NCBI RefSeq assembly: GCF_901709675.1
Contig: NC_051092.1
Location: forward strand, 3,104,491 to 3,168,490
Source of the DNA: Syngnathus acus
Lineage: Eukaryota; Chordata; Actinopteri; Syngnathiformes; Syngnathidae
Direction: 5' to 3'
DNA: 64,000 nucleotides
Shown here: one piece after another, positions 1 through 58,137 of the stretch
How the letters are laid out: every line of letters begins with the position of its first letter
Numbering within the stretch: position 1 is the stretch's first letter
Made by a program: the position numbers and the translations under genes
Notes under the pieces: model-generated
What the model saw: the letters and a program-made list of their open reading frames with translations, nothing else
The model's database searches: none
Told to the model about the DNA's origin: nothing

Positions 1-1682
1 CAAACAAACAAACAAACAAACAAACGTGAGAAACATGATTAAGGCAAGCGATGAGACCCAGTTCGCCCCACACTGCTTTGACTGGGCTTTAAAAACAAAC
101 ATTTGGTTAATGCGGCTGATTAAAAAACGGAGGCACCGACAGAACGGAAGATGATGGGCGAGGGGGAGGAGGATGTACTTAAGAAATAAGAGAAGCTGTG
201 GAGATAAGAAGAAAAGCCTTTTTTTTTTTAAACTTGGACCTGAGATTGAGTTGCACCCCGAGGTGCAGTGCTAGACCACAAAAAGTACAAAAAAGGGTGC
301 AGAAGAAAGCTCGCACATGGCGCAAAGGTGTCCATTCCAAATAATAATAATAATAACAATAATAATACAGACATTCAAAAACAAATAATGACATCTGAAG
401 AAAAAAAAACAACAACACACATTTGATGACTAAAATCTTTTTTTTTGTCATTTTACCATATAGTTCTAATAGATTTTTGTAGATAAGAGAGTAGTGGAGA
501 GAATAGCAAACCTGAAGGATCTCAGAGAAAAGAGAATAAATAGCAGCTTTGTTGTGTACGGGCATACACGCAGGCACACGCGCACGCACACACACGCCAT
601 CACGGAATGTCAAAAGGTGACAAACCGATGACGTGTGTTGCGGCCCTACTTGAAAATCAGTCCAGTAAGTTGTAAAAGTCAACTGTAAGATCAGCTCCTG
701 CTTCTTCTCTGCTGTGTCGAGTGCGTGCTGGGAGATGACAAAAGGGGGCGGAGCTATTGGTTGAGAGAATTGATTGTTGAGGTGTGATGAGTTTGCTGTC
801 TGAAGAAGGCAACTCTAAAAGCAGAACATTCAGAGAGTGATTAAAAAAAAAATAATAATAATTGATGAATCCATCTGACATTGTCAACTATGTGGTTGTT
901 TGAGTTGGAACTTTTTTTCTTATACTGTACTCAACATTTTAGAAAGGTTTCATCAAAATGTCTCCTCTCGTCGTGTTTGACTAAGAGTATCATTTTGAAG
1001 CGCCACGCTAATTTTGTGCCTCCGCAAGTGAAAATACAATCTACTGTTTGACCGTTCTTGCGGGTTGCTCACTTTGTTTGAGACTTGGGGCTAAACAAGT
1101 AGTGGTCACCACAGTAACCAAAACTCTACTTTGTGTTGGCCTCGAAATGTCTTGTTAGTGTTGCTTGAGTGTAACGTTTTTTTGGGGTAAAAATGGGAGT
1201 CATTTACTTTGTTATATTTGTCGTCATTTTTGACCATTGAATGCAAAATGCTTTTTACTCCGAAGCACAGTCTCCTTTTGGCAACTTAGTGTTATTATTT
1301 TCTTTTAAAGACACAACACATCTTCCAGTCACACGCTTTTTTTTTTTTTGTCTGAAATGTCCAAGGAAAGTCCACTGATGTGAAACATTACAAAAAAAAA
1401 AAAGAAATGTTATTATAGAAAGAATCGATATATATATATAAATACACACTCCACAACGTCCTCTCTCGGGGGAAAAAAAAAAGTGCTCTTCTGTTGATGT
1501 TTACTGGCAGATATGCTTAAAAAATGTCTTTTGTGTGTTTTTAAGTCTTTTGATTTCCTTCTTGAAGGATGTAACAAAGACGCCGAATCTCTCTGTTTCT
1601 CTCCTGTCGAAGAAGTCACTTCATGGAGACGCTGGAGAGATTTGGGTTACCCTGTGTAGGAGGTTGGGGGGGGGGGGCGATA
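1..1682 (-). other. probable igf1r 3' UTR and downstream sequence
   Basis: AT-rich sequence immediately after the igf1r stop codon, with short A/T runs, an (AAAC)n tract at 1-25 and an AAT repeat near 345-365. IGF1R mRNAs have multi-kilobase 3' UTRs, so all of this may be transcribed. I did not find a convincing AATAAA on the minus strand here, so the polyadenylation site is probably off the left edge. Confidence 0.45.
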
Positions 1683-49688
<48,006 letters not shown>

Positions 49689-50751
49689 GTTCCTTATTTC
49701 ATTAAAAAAAAAAATAATCACAAGAATACAAATAATTCCAATGAGATTTTGTTTGTATAATAAAGCTCCGGAACGACTTGGTAGCGACTAATGTAGTTCA
49801 AATGGCTGGGTCGTACACCAAGATTTAGATTAGAAATAAATCAAATAAAAATAAAAAAAATAGGTAAAAAATGCAAAGTAGAATTATTTCCTCCAAAGTG
49901 CACTGACTGCTATGGGAGCAGCAACACGATGATGGTAATCCCCGTCTTCAGTCTCCATGTCTTCTTCCAATAACAACAACAAGGCCTCAGAATGGGGTTC
50001 TATCCACAATATATCAGCACTTAAATTCGATCCCCCCCATCCTCATCATCAGTAGGCGTGAAAGCCTCTCGCGTGGACACTGGAGTAAAAAGGGGAGATA
50101 TGCACCCAGGAAGAAAAAGAAGGGTGGTGGCTGCGTGGGGATATTAAAAAAATGAATGAAAAGCCAGCCTGGTAGATATCTTGACGCCTGGAAGCCAAGC
50201 GAGCAGAGCAGCGCCGGTGTTTTGTGCCCGTCGTAATCGCGCCAGTGGAGGTTTAAGGGTGGGCTCGTGGAAAATGTGCCACGCAAGAGCAGAATATGGG
50301 GCTGAACGCGTGGGTACGCACGCGTCTTCTTCCACTACCGACGTCTTTTTTTTTTTTTTCTTTCGTCGTCGAGAGAAGGGGAAACGAGTCCACGTTGCAG
50401 CTGCTAAAATCCCACGGTGAGAGTGTGCGTGTGTGTTAGTGGGTCTTCCGTGGAATCTCTGCTGTAAACAAGAGTCGGCTTCTCTTGCACACACTCACAC
50501 ACGCATAGTGCTCCGGATAAAGTGGCCGGCTGGAAAAGGCGGAGTGGATTTCCCACGCGGCAGGGATGGATTCCCTGGCTAGTGCGCTCTTTGTCCTGCT
50601 CTTGCATTATAAGCTCCAAGCGAAATGTGACATGGAGACAATAATAAAAATGCCACATTTAAATTTTTGAATATATATATATATATTTGTGCTTTAAATA
50701 GAGCAACGTGTCACGTGTACGTGTTTTACTTGAAAACATATTCTTCGTTTT

Positions 50752-50757
50752 TTTATT
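50752..50757 (-). terminator. candidate polyadenylation signal for slc5a7-like copy A
   Basis: AATAAA on the minus strand (TTTATT on plus), about 350 nt after the copy A stop codon. If used, copy A transcripts would end inside the igf1r upstream region. It lies in a T-rich run, so it may be chance. Confidence 0.3.
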
Positions 50758-50907
50758 TATACATGCAGACTTTGTTTTTAATTGTTGAGTTGTGAAAAGT
50801 CGATTTTTGCAATTAAAACTTCAATGAACAATGTGCAGTCTGTGCTTATTTGGCTTTCGACATTTGCTTCTGATTTTCTAGAAAAGTGTGACGTCATCAA
50901 ACACTGG

Positions 50908-50985
50908 TCCGTCCGTCAAAATATTGTCTGACAGTATTCCGGTCCGTGGTGCTGAAAAGGTTGGGGACCACTGAAATAATTTCAC
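50908..50985. mobile_element. short hAT-like fragment
   Basis: Contains TCCGGTCCGTGGTGCTGAAAAG and GGTTGGGGACCACTG, typical of the ends of hAT-type non-autonomous elements in vertebrates (GGTTGGGGACCACTG is a terminal motif). Lies between igf1r exon 1 and transporter copy A. Confidence 0.4.
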
Positions 50986-51103
50986 TCGTTTAATACTAAC
51001 ACGCAATCTTTGAACGGTCTACTGTCGCCCTCTACTGAATTTACTGCGTCATTACAAGGATATCGGAGGTTGTGCTCAAGTATAGGAGCAGAATAGTGTG
51101 AGC

Positions 51104-51625
51104 CTATAAAGCTGTATTAGAAACATACTTCTTTTCCACATTAGAAATTGTTGATGCCATCTCCTTCTCTTCTGCCTCAATGTTCTTGTTAAACGCATCC
51201 AACACATCCCAGGACTGAGGAATGAGCCGGCGAGCGAAGGCCAGCTCGACCAGCCAGGATACGAGAACGACAGCCGCCAGGGAAATGAACGCAATCAGAG
51301 TCCGGAAGGGAAAGTACTGCGTGATGACGCCATCCCGCTCCCTCCAACCCGGGAAGAGCAGCACAGTAGGGATGCCGAGCGCGGGCTCGCCGCTCAGCCC
51401 GCGCAGCAGCAGAGCTATCACGTAGCCGCTGATGGCGCCGTAGCAGTTGGCCACTCGGAGGTGCACCACACAAAACAACTGAGGGGTCACGACGCAGTAG
51501 AGCAGGTCGGCAGCGAGCACCCAGAGCGCAAGGATGCTGCTCTTGTTGAAGGCCAGACCCGTTCCAGCAAGGCCCACCAGGAGCACACTTATCCGGATCA
51601 CCCACTTTAACTCCCTATCCGATGC
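51104..51625 (-). CDS. slc5a7-like: slc5a7-like copy A exon 8 (last exon)
   Basis: 522 nt, 173 codons plus TAG. It starts [20 protein letters not shown] and has membrane helices ([36 protein letters not shown]) ending [12 protein letters not shown] plus a short acidic tail. Acceptor TCTGTAG, phase 0. Confidence 0.93.
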   Translation of the reverse strand, partial: ASDRELKWVIRISVLLVGLAGTGLAFNKSSILALWVLAADLLYCVVTPQLFCVVHLRVANCYGAISGYVIALLLRGLSGEPALGIPTVLLFPGWRERDGVITQYFPFRTLIAFISLAAVVLVSWLVELAFARRLIPQSWDVLDAFNKNIEAEEKEMASTISNVEKKYVSNTAL

Positions 51626-53533
51626 CTACAGAAGACAAAAAAAAAAAAAAGAATTACCCAGAACTACTAACACCCACACACTCACACACACGCACCTGCT
51701 TTCTCAAAGACGTCTTGTATATGTTTTGGGTGAACATGGACGCCGACGACAGCAATGATGAGTCCATGGAGGACATCACCGCCGCTGCTAAGGCGCCAAT
51801 GCCTAACACGGACACCCAGTTGGGTGTGATATAGGACAGAGCCAATGGCAGGACATTCCCTGCCTCCCCGCGATCATAAGGTGGCGGTAGGCCGTATTCT
51901 GTCTGGTTCCAGTCTTTCAGAGAGGGAAAAGAGATGATGGTCAATTATCTACGAGGCTGTGTTAATGATCACATTAAAGTGAGAAGACAAACTGCCTCTT
52001 AATGATATTATAAGTTAAACTTCAATTCTGAGGCGAAAACTTCCATGGTGCTTTGAAAACATTAGCTCGTCACTTTGGCACTAATTTGGCTGATAAGAGA
52101 ACCTGCGGATCAGTGTTCCCTCTTATTTTTCAAGTGTCTGTGCAAACACACAAGCTCCCTGTGCACACCGTGCAACACCAGATTAAATAAATAAATAAAA
52201 TATTGTCAATATTGAATATTGAAATTTTGAACTTTAATTTGCTCAGGGTCGGATTTTGTTTTGTGTGAAACAAATGCAATAATGTAGCGATCCCCTGTCC
52301 CATCTTGAGTCTTTGTACGGGGGAACACTGATGCGGATTGCCCGTTAACACCGGGGGTCCGGTTATCGCTGCCTCCGTTTTACAAGATGCGCGTTTGCCG
52401 TACCTGCGGATGCTGCCGCAGCTCCGATGATCACCGGCGGTATTCCCATCAAGAAAGCAGCGCCAGCGGCCGCAAAACAAGTAACCTGAGCCTTGGATGA
52501 GGAAGCCGCTGCCAGGATCCTCTGGTGCAAAGCCTGGTAGGCCAGTCCACCTAAAGCCTGTAACATAACAACGTTTGTCAAGCGTATCAGTTACGGTTAC
52601 AGTTACTAAATACATAACATGTGCCGACAAAATATATTTACGCGGCTGCGCCAGCTAAATATATGTATGCCTGTTTCGGAGCTCAGGTTACTCATTTTCG
52701 CTGAGAGGCTTGACTGCAGAGACGCAATTCACAAAGTTAGCTGTAGAAGGAGGTTGAGCAAGAAAAACTGGCAGAGAAGGTACGCTCGATGTTTCTAATG
52801 GACTTTTTTAGTGCTCCTAGAAATTGTGGAGACCAACACAAGCACGCAGTGACATCGTAGAAAAGAAACAATCCCAAAAATCAAATAAGCAAAATATCTG
52901 ACCAAAATGAGAAAGTCATCTGTCCATTTCCCTGCATCCTCAAACTTCACCTCTCCGATCCACGAGTGGACGCTTGAATGGTTGAGTTGGGTCGTTTGTA
53001 CCAAGGCAGTCACCGCAGGACTGAGGATCACGAACGGAATACAGAGCCACTAAAACACAAAATCAAACATTTGTTAGTCAATCTTCAGTGAACGCCTTCA
53101 ATCGCACGACCTTTGCGCCCAACCTCGATGGCTCACCAGGCTGACAAATATGAACGACAATTGGATGATATCAGTGTATGCAACCGCGTAGAGGCCTCCT
53201 AAAAATGTATAAATGATGGAGACGGCCGCAGAGATAAGAATGGAGATTGTCGATGAGAGGTCCAGGATGATGCTCATTGTTGCCCCTGGAAATTACACAC
53301 GCACACACGAAGAAACCACCGTCAAACCGTCATATTTGAATATGGAAAATAAAAAACATTACAAATAAATGACAAACCCAGAGCGGCAAGGATGCAGGCC
53401 GTCCACAAAATATCACTGATCAAAGCAGGAATCAAAATTGCCGTCGTGAACAATTGGCCGTAGCGGTTCTGAAATGGGTCCAACATAGTCACGTAGCGTT
53501 TGGACCTCATTTGTTTGGCAAAAAACAATCCTC
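51104..53533 (-). CDS. slc5a7-like: slc5a7-like choline transporter copy A, 5'-truncated (exons 3-8 only)
   Basis: Sodium- and chloride-dependent high-affinity choline transporter family (SLC5A7/CHT1); in neurons CHT1 supplies choline for acetylcholine synthesis. Exons 3-8 are open and in phase: 53378-53533, 53137-53285, 52903-53049, 52404-52557, 51696-51913 and 51104-51625. They cover the region matching human CHT1 from [20 protein letters not shown] to the tail. Exons 1-2 (start codon, first membrane helices) are missing: homology to copy C intron 2 ends at 54047, at a TA repeat, and what follows matches the 3' flank of the next copy. Its last ~30 residues differ from copies B and C ([20 protein letters not shown]). 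Either a decayed copy or expressed by splicing from leader exons upstream. Confidence 0.85.
51696..51913 (-). CDS. slc5a7-like: slc5a7-like copy A exon 7
   Basis: 218 nt. It encodes [20 protein letters not shown], then [20 protein letters not shown] and [20 protein letters not shown], ending SLRKQ. DWNQT keeps the glycosylation sequon found in CHT1, and [10 protein letters not shown] corresponds to the human MSSADSSILS segment. The donor GTGCGTGTGTG lies in a GT-rich repeat. Confidence 0.93.
52404..52557 (-). CDS. slc5a7-like: slc5a7-like copy A exon 6
   Basis: 154 nt. It encodes [20 protein letters not shown] and [20 protein letters not shown] then [11 protein letters not shown], matching the human [20 protein letters not shown] region. 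Frame intact here, unlike copy B. Confidence 0.92.
52903..53049 (-). CDS. slc5a7-like: slc5a7-like copy A exon 5
   Basis: 147 nt, 49 codons in phase 0. It encodes [20 protein letters not shown] then [20 protein letters not shown] and KWTDDFLIL. Acceptor TTTTAG, donor GTCAGA. Confidence 0.9.
53137..53285 (-). CDS. slc5a7-like: slc5a7-like copy A exon 4
   Basis: 149 nt. It encodes [20 protein letters not shown] and [20 protein letters not shown] followed by QLSFIFVSL, matching human [21 protein letters not shown]. Acceptor TTCCAG, donor GTGAGC. Confidence 0.92.
53378..53533 (-). CDS. slc5a7-like: slc5a7-like copy A exon 3 (first exon present)
   Basis: 156 nt. It encodes [20 protein letters not shown] then [20 protein letters not shown] and [12 protein letters not shown]. 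The exon has a normal acceptor (TTTCAAG) and starts mid-codon, so it needs an upstream exon ending in phase 1; none exists in copy A itself. Confidence 0.92.
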
Positions 53534-54046
53534 CTTGAAAAGACAGAAAACATAGCAAAGTGAAAACGAATTTGCTCTTAAAGAGCCTGGAGTTATTTCA
53601 TAGTCAAACTTGGAAAAATATTGACTGAATGTTCATTAACCTTTTAACAGAGTTCAAGTTACAACGGAAGGCCAATTAAAATCAGTAAATTCAGCTTCAA
53701 GGAAGGGGGCAGGGCTTCATAACAGAAAAAAACAACAAAAGAATGTTTTTTTTATTTTTATTATTTCTGTTAATGATTACGCTTTTATAAGCCATGTGCG
53801 TTTGAGGGAGGAGAAGGCCAAGTTACAACAGAACAGCCATTTTGTCTGCTAAGATAAATACGCCTACGTGACCTTCAACGTCTCGGCCCAACGGCTACTT
53901 TCATAATATATAACAAGTCTATTTTGGAAGAGCTTCCGGTGACATCCCAAAAACACTTTTTGAATCCTTCATCAGGTATGAACACGTCACATGACCCTAA
54001 AATCTGAGCCTCGTGATCCACCACACAGCCACTGGCGTAAAGGATC

Positions 54047-54066
54047 AATATATATATATATATATA
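54047..54066. repeat. (TA)n at the copy A deletion junction
   Basis: About ten TA units exactly where the homology of copy A intron 2 stops and homology to the 3' flank of the neighbouring copy begins. Confidence 0.85.
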
Positions 54067-54292
54067 ACACATTTCATACACAAGGCAACCACCCAAAGCA
54101 TTTACAAACAGGACATCTGAAGACGAACCCAAATGTCTTCAGCATACAGAACGAAAACAATGGAAGTCACCTTAACTTTTCAAATACTTGCAATGTTCTT
54201 GTATCGCCCTCTGCTGCTCCAACCTTGTCATTACAGTTTCAATAATATCTCAACAGAACGCAAGGGCAATGCATCCAACAATGTGTGACGAT

Positions 54293-54298
54293 TTTATT
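54293..54298 (-). terminator. candidate polyadenylation signal, slc5a7-like copy B
   Basis: AATAAA on the minus strand about 380 nt after the copy B stop codon, conserved at the matching place of copy C (59802-59807). Confidence 0.4.
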
Positions 54299-54674
54299 CT
54301 GCGACAGTACAATTATGAATGAATAGCCTAGCATTTAAACACTGAAAACGTAGAAAAGGCCAGTAGGAAATAACGGTCTGGGGAGAACAATGGCAGTTCT
54401 GAGTGCAAAAAGGTCCAATAGCATTTAACTAGATCAGAGATTAGGAATACAATGCCCTCAACTGGATAGTTTGTAGGAATGGGTGTTAAGGAAAAAAGCC
54501 TTTGGAAAAAATACGGCTTCCGACATTCACGTCGGAATGCTAACATTTAAACGGTTACTTGAAAATGTGCGTCTTGAAGAGCCTCTTTTGTTTCACTACG
54601 CATACGCAGATCAAAGCTGTGGGCGAATGTGTGCACTAATATGCATGAATTAGGCTTTGGCATATAGTGTGCGC

Positions 54675-55199
54675 CTATAACGCCGTGTTAAAAACATAAT
54701 TATTTTCTTCATTCAACGTTTGTGGTGGTCTTTCATACTCTTCTTTTACTACCCTTTGCTTGTTGAACGCATCCAACACATCCCAGGACTGAGGAATGAG
54801 CTGGCGAGCGAAGGCCAGCTCGACCAGCCAGGATACGAGAACGACAGCCGCCAGGGAAATGAACGCAATCAGAGTCCGGAAGGGAAAGTACTGCGTGATG
54901 ACGCCATCCCGCTCCCTCCAACCCGGGAAGAGCAGCACAGTAGGGATGCCGAGCGCGGGCTCGCCGCTCAGCCCGCGCAGCAGCAGAGCTATCACGTAGC
55001 CGCTGATGGCGCCGTAGCAGTTGGCCACTCGGAGGTGCACCACACAAAACAACTGAGGGGTCACGACACAGTAGAGCAGGTCGGTAGCCAGCAGCCAGAG
55101 CGCAAGGATGCTGCTCTTGTTGAAGGCCAGACCTGTTCCAGCAAGGCCCACCAGGAGCACACTTATCCGGATCACCCACTTTAACTCCCTATCCGATGC
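54675..55199 (-). CDS. slc5a7-like: slc5a7-like copy B exon 8
   Basis: 525 nt, ending TAG. It encodes [20 protein letters not shown] through the last membrane helices to [20 protein letters not shown] and NNYVFNTAL. The tail matches copy C rather than copy A. Open locally, but downstream of the two frameshifts. Confidence 0.88.
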   Translation of the reverse strand, partial: ASDRELKWVIRISVLLVGLAGTGLAFNKSSILALWLLATDLLYCVVTPQLFCVVHLRVANCYGAISGYVIALLLRGLSGEPALGIPTVLLFPGWRERDGVITQYFPFRTLIAFISLAAVVLVSWLVELAFARQLIPQSWDVLDAFNKQRVVKEEYERPPQTLNEENNYVFNTAL

Positions 55200-55261
55200 C
55201 TACAGAAGACAAAAACATAAAATTACCAAGAACTAACACCCACACACTCACACGCACGCAC

Positions 55262-55479
55262 CTGCTTTCTCAAAGCCGTCTTGTATATGTTTTGGGTGAA
55301 CATGGACGCTGACGACAGCAATGATGAGTCCATGGAGGACATCACCGCCGCTGCTACGGCGCCGATGCCCAACACGGACACCCAGTTGGGTGTGATGTAG
55401 GACAGAGCCAATGGCAGGACATTCCCTGCCTCCCCGCGATCATAAGGTGGCGGTAGGCCGTATTCTGTCTGGTTCCAGT
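55262..55479 (-). CDS. slc5a7-like: slc5a7-like copy B exon 7
   Basis: 218 nt. It encodes [20 protein letters not shown] to [20 protein letters not shown], ending KTALRKQ. Acceptor CTGTAAG, donor GTGCGTGCG. Locally open. Confidence 0.88.
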
Positions 55480-55944
55480 CTTACAGAGAGGGAAAAGAAA
55501 TGATGGTCAATTATCTACGAGGCTGTGTTAATGATCACATTAAAGTGAGAAGACAAACTGTCTCTTAATGATATTTCTTTCAAGTTAAACTTGAATTCTG
55601 AGGTGAAAACTCCCATGGTGCTTAGCTCGTCACTTTGGCACTAATTTGGCTGATAAGAGAACCTGCGGATCAGTGCTCCCTCTTATTTTTCAAGTGTCTG
55701 TGCAAACACACAAGCTCCCTGTGCACACTGTGCAACACCAGATTAAATAAATAAATAAAATATTGTCAATATTGAAATCGGATTTTGTTTTGTGTGATAG
55801 CTCGTTCCTTTTCTGCAATAATGTAGCGATCCCCTGTCCCATCTTGAGTCTTTGTACGCGGGAACACTGATGAGGATTGCCCGTTAACACGGGGTGTCCG
55901 GTTACCGCTGCCTCCGTGTTACACGAGATGCGCGTTTGCCGTAC

Positions 55945-56099
55945 CTGCGGATGCTGCCGCAGCTCCGATGATCACCGACGGGATTCCCATCAAGAAAGCA
56001 GCGCCAGCGGCCGCAAAAACAAGTAACCTGAGCCTTGGATGAGGAAGCCGCTGCCAAGATCCTCTGGTGCAAAGACTGGTAGGCCAGTCCACCTAAAGC
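55945..56099 (-). pseudogene. slc5a7-like: slc5a7-like copy B exon 6 with +1 insertion
   Basis: 155 nt against 154 in copies A and C. The extra A (plus strand, run 56015-56019) changes the reading after AQVTCF from [10 protein letters not shown] to [10 protein letters not shown]. Confidence 0.85.
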
Positions 56100-56451
56100 C
56101 TGTAACATAATAACGTTTGTCAAGCGCATCAGTGACGGTTACAGTTACTAAATATATAACATGTACCGACAAATTATATTTACACGGCTGCGCCGGCTAA
56201 ATATATGTACGCCTGTTTCGGAGCTCAGGTTACTCATTTTCGCTGAGAGGCTTGAGTGCAGAGACGCAATTCACAAAGTTAGCTGTAGGGGGGGCAAGAG
56301 CAAGAAAAACTGGCAGAGAAGTTACGCTCGATGTTTCTGGTGGACTTTTTTAGTGCTCCTGGAAATTGTGGAGGACCTACACAGATGTTAGCACGCAGCG
56401 ACATCCTACAAAAGAAACAATCACAAAAATCAAATAAGCAAAATATCTGAC

Positions 56452-56598
56452 CAAAATGAGAAAGTCATCTGTCCATTTCCCTGCATCCTCAAACTTCACC
56501 TCTCCGATCCACGAGTGGACGCTTGAATGGTTGAGTTGGGCCGTTTGTACCAAGTCAGTCACCACAGGACTGAGGATCATGAACGGTATACAGAGCCA
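56452..56598 (-). CDS. slc5a7-like: slc5a7-like copy B exon 5
   Basis: 147 nt; encodes [20 protein letters not shown] and the rest as in copy C. Splice sites normal. Confidence 0.87.
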
Positions 56599-56690
56599 CT
56601 AAAACACAAAAAACAAACATTTGTTAGTCAGTCAATCTTCAGTGAACGCCTTCAATCGCACGACCTTTGCACCCAACCTCGATGGCTCAC

Positions 56691-56839
56691 CAGGCTGACA
56701 AATATGAACGACAATTGGATGATATCAGTGTATGCAACCGCGTAGAGGCCTCCTAAAAATGTATAAATGATGGAGACGGCCGCAGAGATAAGAATGGAGA
56801 TTGTCGATGAGAGATCCAGGATGATGCTCATTGTTGCCC
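56691..56839 (-). CDS. slc5a7-like: slc5a7-like copy B exon 4
   Basis: 149 nt; encodes the [20 protein letters not shown] segment, identical in size to copies A and C. Confidence 0.87.
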
Positions 56840-56938
56840 CTGGAAATTACACACACACGAAGAAACCACCAAATCAGCAACACTGAACCGTCATATTTGA
56901 ACATGGAAAAGAAAGAACATTAAAAATAAATGACAAAC

Positions 56939-57095
56939 CCAGAGCGGCAAGGATGCAGGCCACCCACAAAATATCACTGATCAAAGCAGGAATCAAAATT
57001 GCCGTCGTGAACAATTGGGCCGTAGCGGTTCTGAAATGGGTCCAACATAGTCACGTAGCGTTTGGACCTCATTTGTTTGGCAAATAACACCCCTC
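56939..57095 (-). pseudogene. slc5a7-like: slc5a7-like copy B exon 3 with +1 insertion and premature stop
   Basis: 157 nt against 156 in copies A and C. After [10 protein letters not shown] the extra base shifts the frame to [14 protein letters not shown] and TGA at 56974-56976. Four other substitutions near the acceptor are private to this copy. Confidence 0.85.
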
Positions 57096-57190
57096 CTTGA
57101 ACAGACAGAAAACGTAGTTAAGTGAAAACTAATTTCCTCTTAAAGAGCCTGGAGTTATTTAATAGTCAAACTTGGAAAAATATTGACTGA

Positions 57191-57203
57191 ATGTTCAGTA
57201 ACC
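57191..57203. repeat. SINE target-site duplication, left
   Basis: 13 bp, ATGTTCAGTAACC; the right copy at 57571-57583 differs at one base. The empty site in copy A reads ATGTTCATTAACC. Confidence 0.88.
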
Positions 57204-57570
57204 GGCGGTTCGGTGGGGCACTGGCTAGCACGTCCGCCTCACAGTAAGGAGGGTGCAGGTTCGATTCCACCTCCGGCCCTCCCTGTGTGGAGTTTGCATG
57301 TTCTCCCCGTGTCTGCGTGGGTTTTCTCCGGGAACTCCGGTTTCCTCCCACATCCCCAAAAACATGCTTGGTAGGCCGATTGAGCGCTCCAAATTGCCCC
57401 TAGGTGTGAGTGCGTGTGCGGATGTTTGTTCGTCTCTGTGTGCCCTGCGATTGGCTGGCAACCAGTTCAGGGTGTCCCCCGCCTACTGCCCGATGACAGC
57501 TGGGATAGGCTCCGGCAAGCCCGCAACCCCCGTGGGGATAAAGCGGTACAGAAAATGGATGGATGGATGG
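57204..57570 (+). mobile_element. tRNA-derived SINE with target-site duplication
   Basis: 367 bp, plus-oriented (antisense to the host gene). The head has a Pol III B-box, GGTTCGATTCC at 57258-57268, with an A-box-like TGGCTAGCACG before it. The body is the common fish sequence with TGTGTGGAGTTTGCATGTTC and TTCTCCGGGAACTCCGG; the tail is an ATGG repeat. It is flanked by 13-bp direct repeats ATGTTCAGTAACC (57191-57203) and ATGTTCATTAACC (57571-57583), one mismatch. Copies A and C have the empty site. Confidence 0.92.
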
Positions 57571-57583
57571 ATGTTCATTAACC
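57571..57583. repeat. SINE target-site duplication, right
   Basis: 13 bp, ATGTTCATTAACC, identical to the empty site of copy A. Confidence 0.88.
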
Positions 57584-58137
57584 AGTTCAAGTTACAAAGG
57601 AAGGCCAATTAAAATCAGTAAATTCAGCTCGAGGGAAGGGGGCAGGGCTTCATAATAGAAAAAAACAACAAAAGAATGTTTTTTTTTTTTTTAATTTCTC
57701 TGTTAATGATTACGCTTTTGTAAGCCATGTGCGTTTGAGGGAGGAGAAGGCCAAGTTACAACAGAACAGCCATTTTGTCTGCTAAGATAAATACGCCTAC
57801 GTCACCTTCAACGGCTACTTTCATAATATATAATAAGTCTATTTTGGAAGAGCTTCCGGTGACATCCCAAAAACACTTTTTGAATCCTTCATCAGGTATG
57901 AACACGTCACATGACCCTAAAAGCTGAGCCCCGTGATCCACAGCCACTGCCGTAAAGGATCATGAAAGGACACGGTGCTTTCTGGTTATACGTGATCCAA
58001 TGCAAGATTTTTTTGTCTTCTGTTCGATTAAAAACAATGCAATATAAGCTGAATTTATTGGACTTAATAAACTAACAATAATCATTCATTATAAACAAAC
58101 TTTTCCGAATCAGTTGAGTCCCACTTTAGATACTCAC

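Larger units (their letters stand above)
49689..51103. promoter_or_regulatory. igf1r 5' UTR/promoter region, shared with the 3' flank of transporter copy A
   Basis: The 1.4 kb between the igf1r start codon and the stop codon of the upstream same-strand choline-transporter-like copy A must contain the igf1r 5' UTR and core promoter. The most CpG-rich part is about 50170-50560; IGF1R promoters in mammals are GC-rich and TATA-less with a long 5' UTR. I cannot place the transcription start. Confidence 0.4.
53534..54674 (-). other. copy A residual intron 2 and copy B 3' flank
   Basis: From 53534 to about 54047 the sequence matches intron 2 of copies B and C; from about 54067 to 54674 it matches the 3' flank of copy C (59572-60243). 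The join is a (TA)n tract at 54048-54066. Segments equivalent to 57961-59571, which hold exons 2 and 1, are missing here. Confidence 0.8.
57096..58137 (-). other. slc5a7-like copy B intron 2
   Basis: 1.04-kb intron that contains the SINE at 57204-57570; the remainder aligns with copies A and C. Confidence 0.8.

Noticed and set aside
527-545. AATAAA as igf1r polyadenylation signal
   Set aside because: The motif is on the plus strand, opposite to the gene.
54720-55184. 154-codon plus-strand open frame over transporter exon 8, with a matching one at 60325-60753
   Set aside because: Antisense shadow of a conserved, GC-biased exon; it is conserved only because the sense exon is.
57204-57290. A tRNA gene at the B-box motif
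   Set aside because: It is the tRNA-derived head of a SINE with target-site duplication; no complete cloverleaf was seen.
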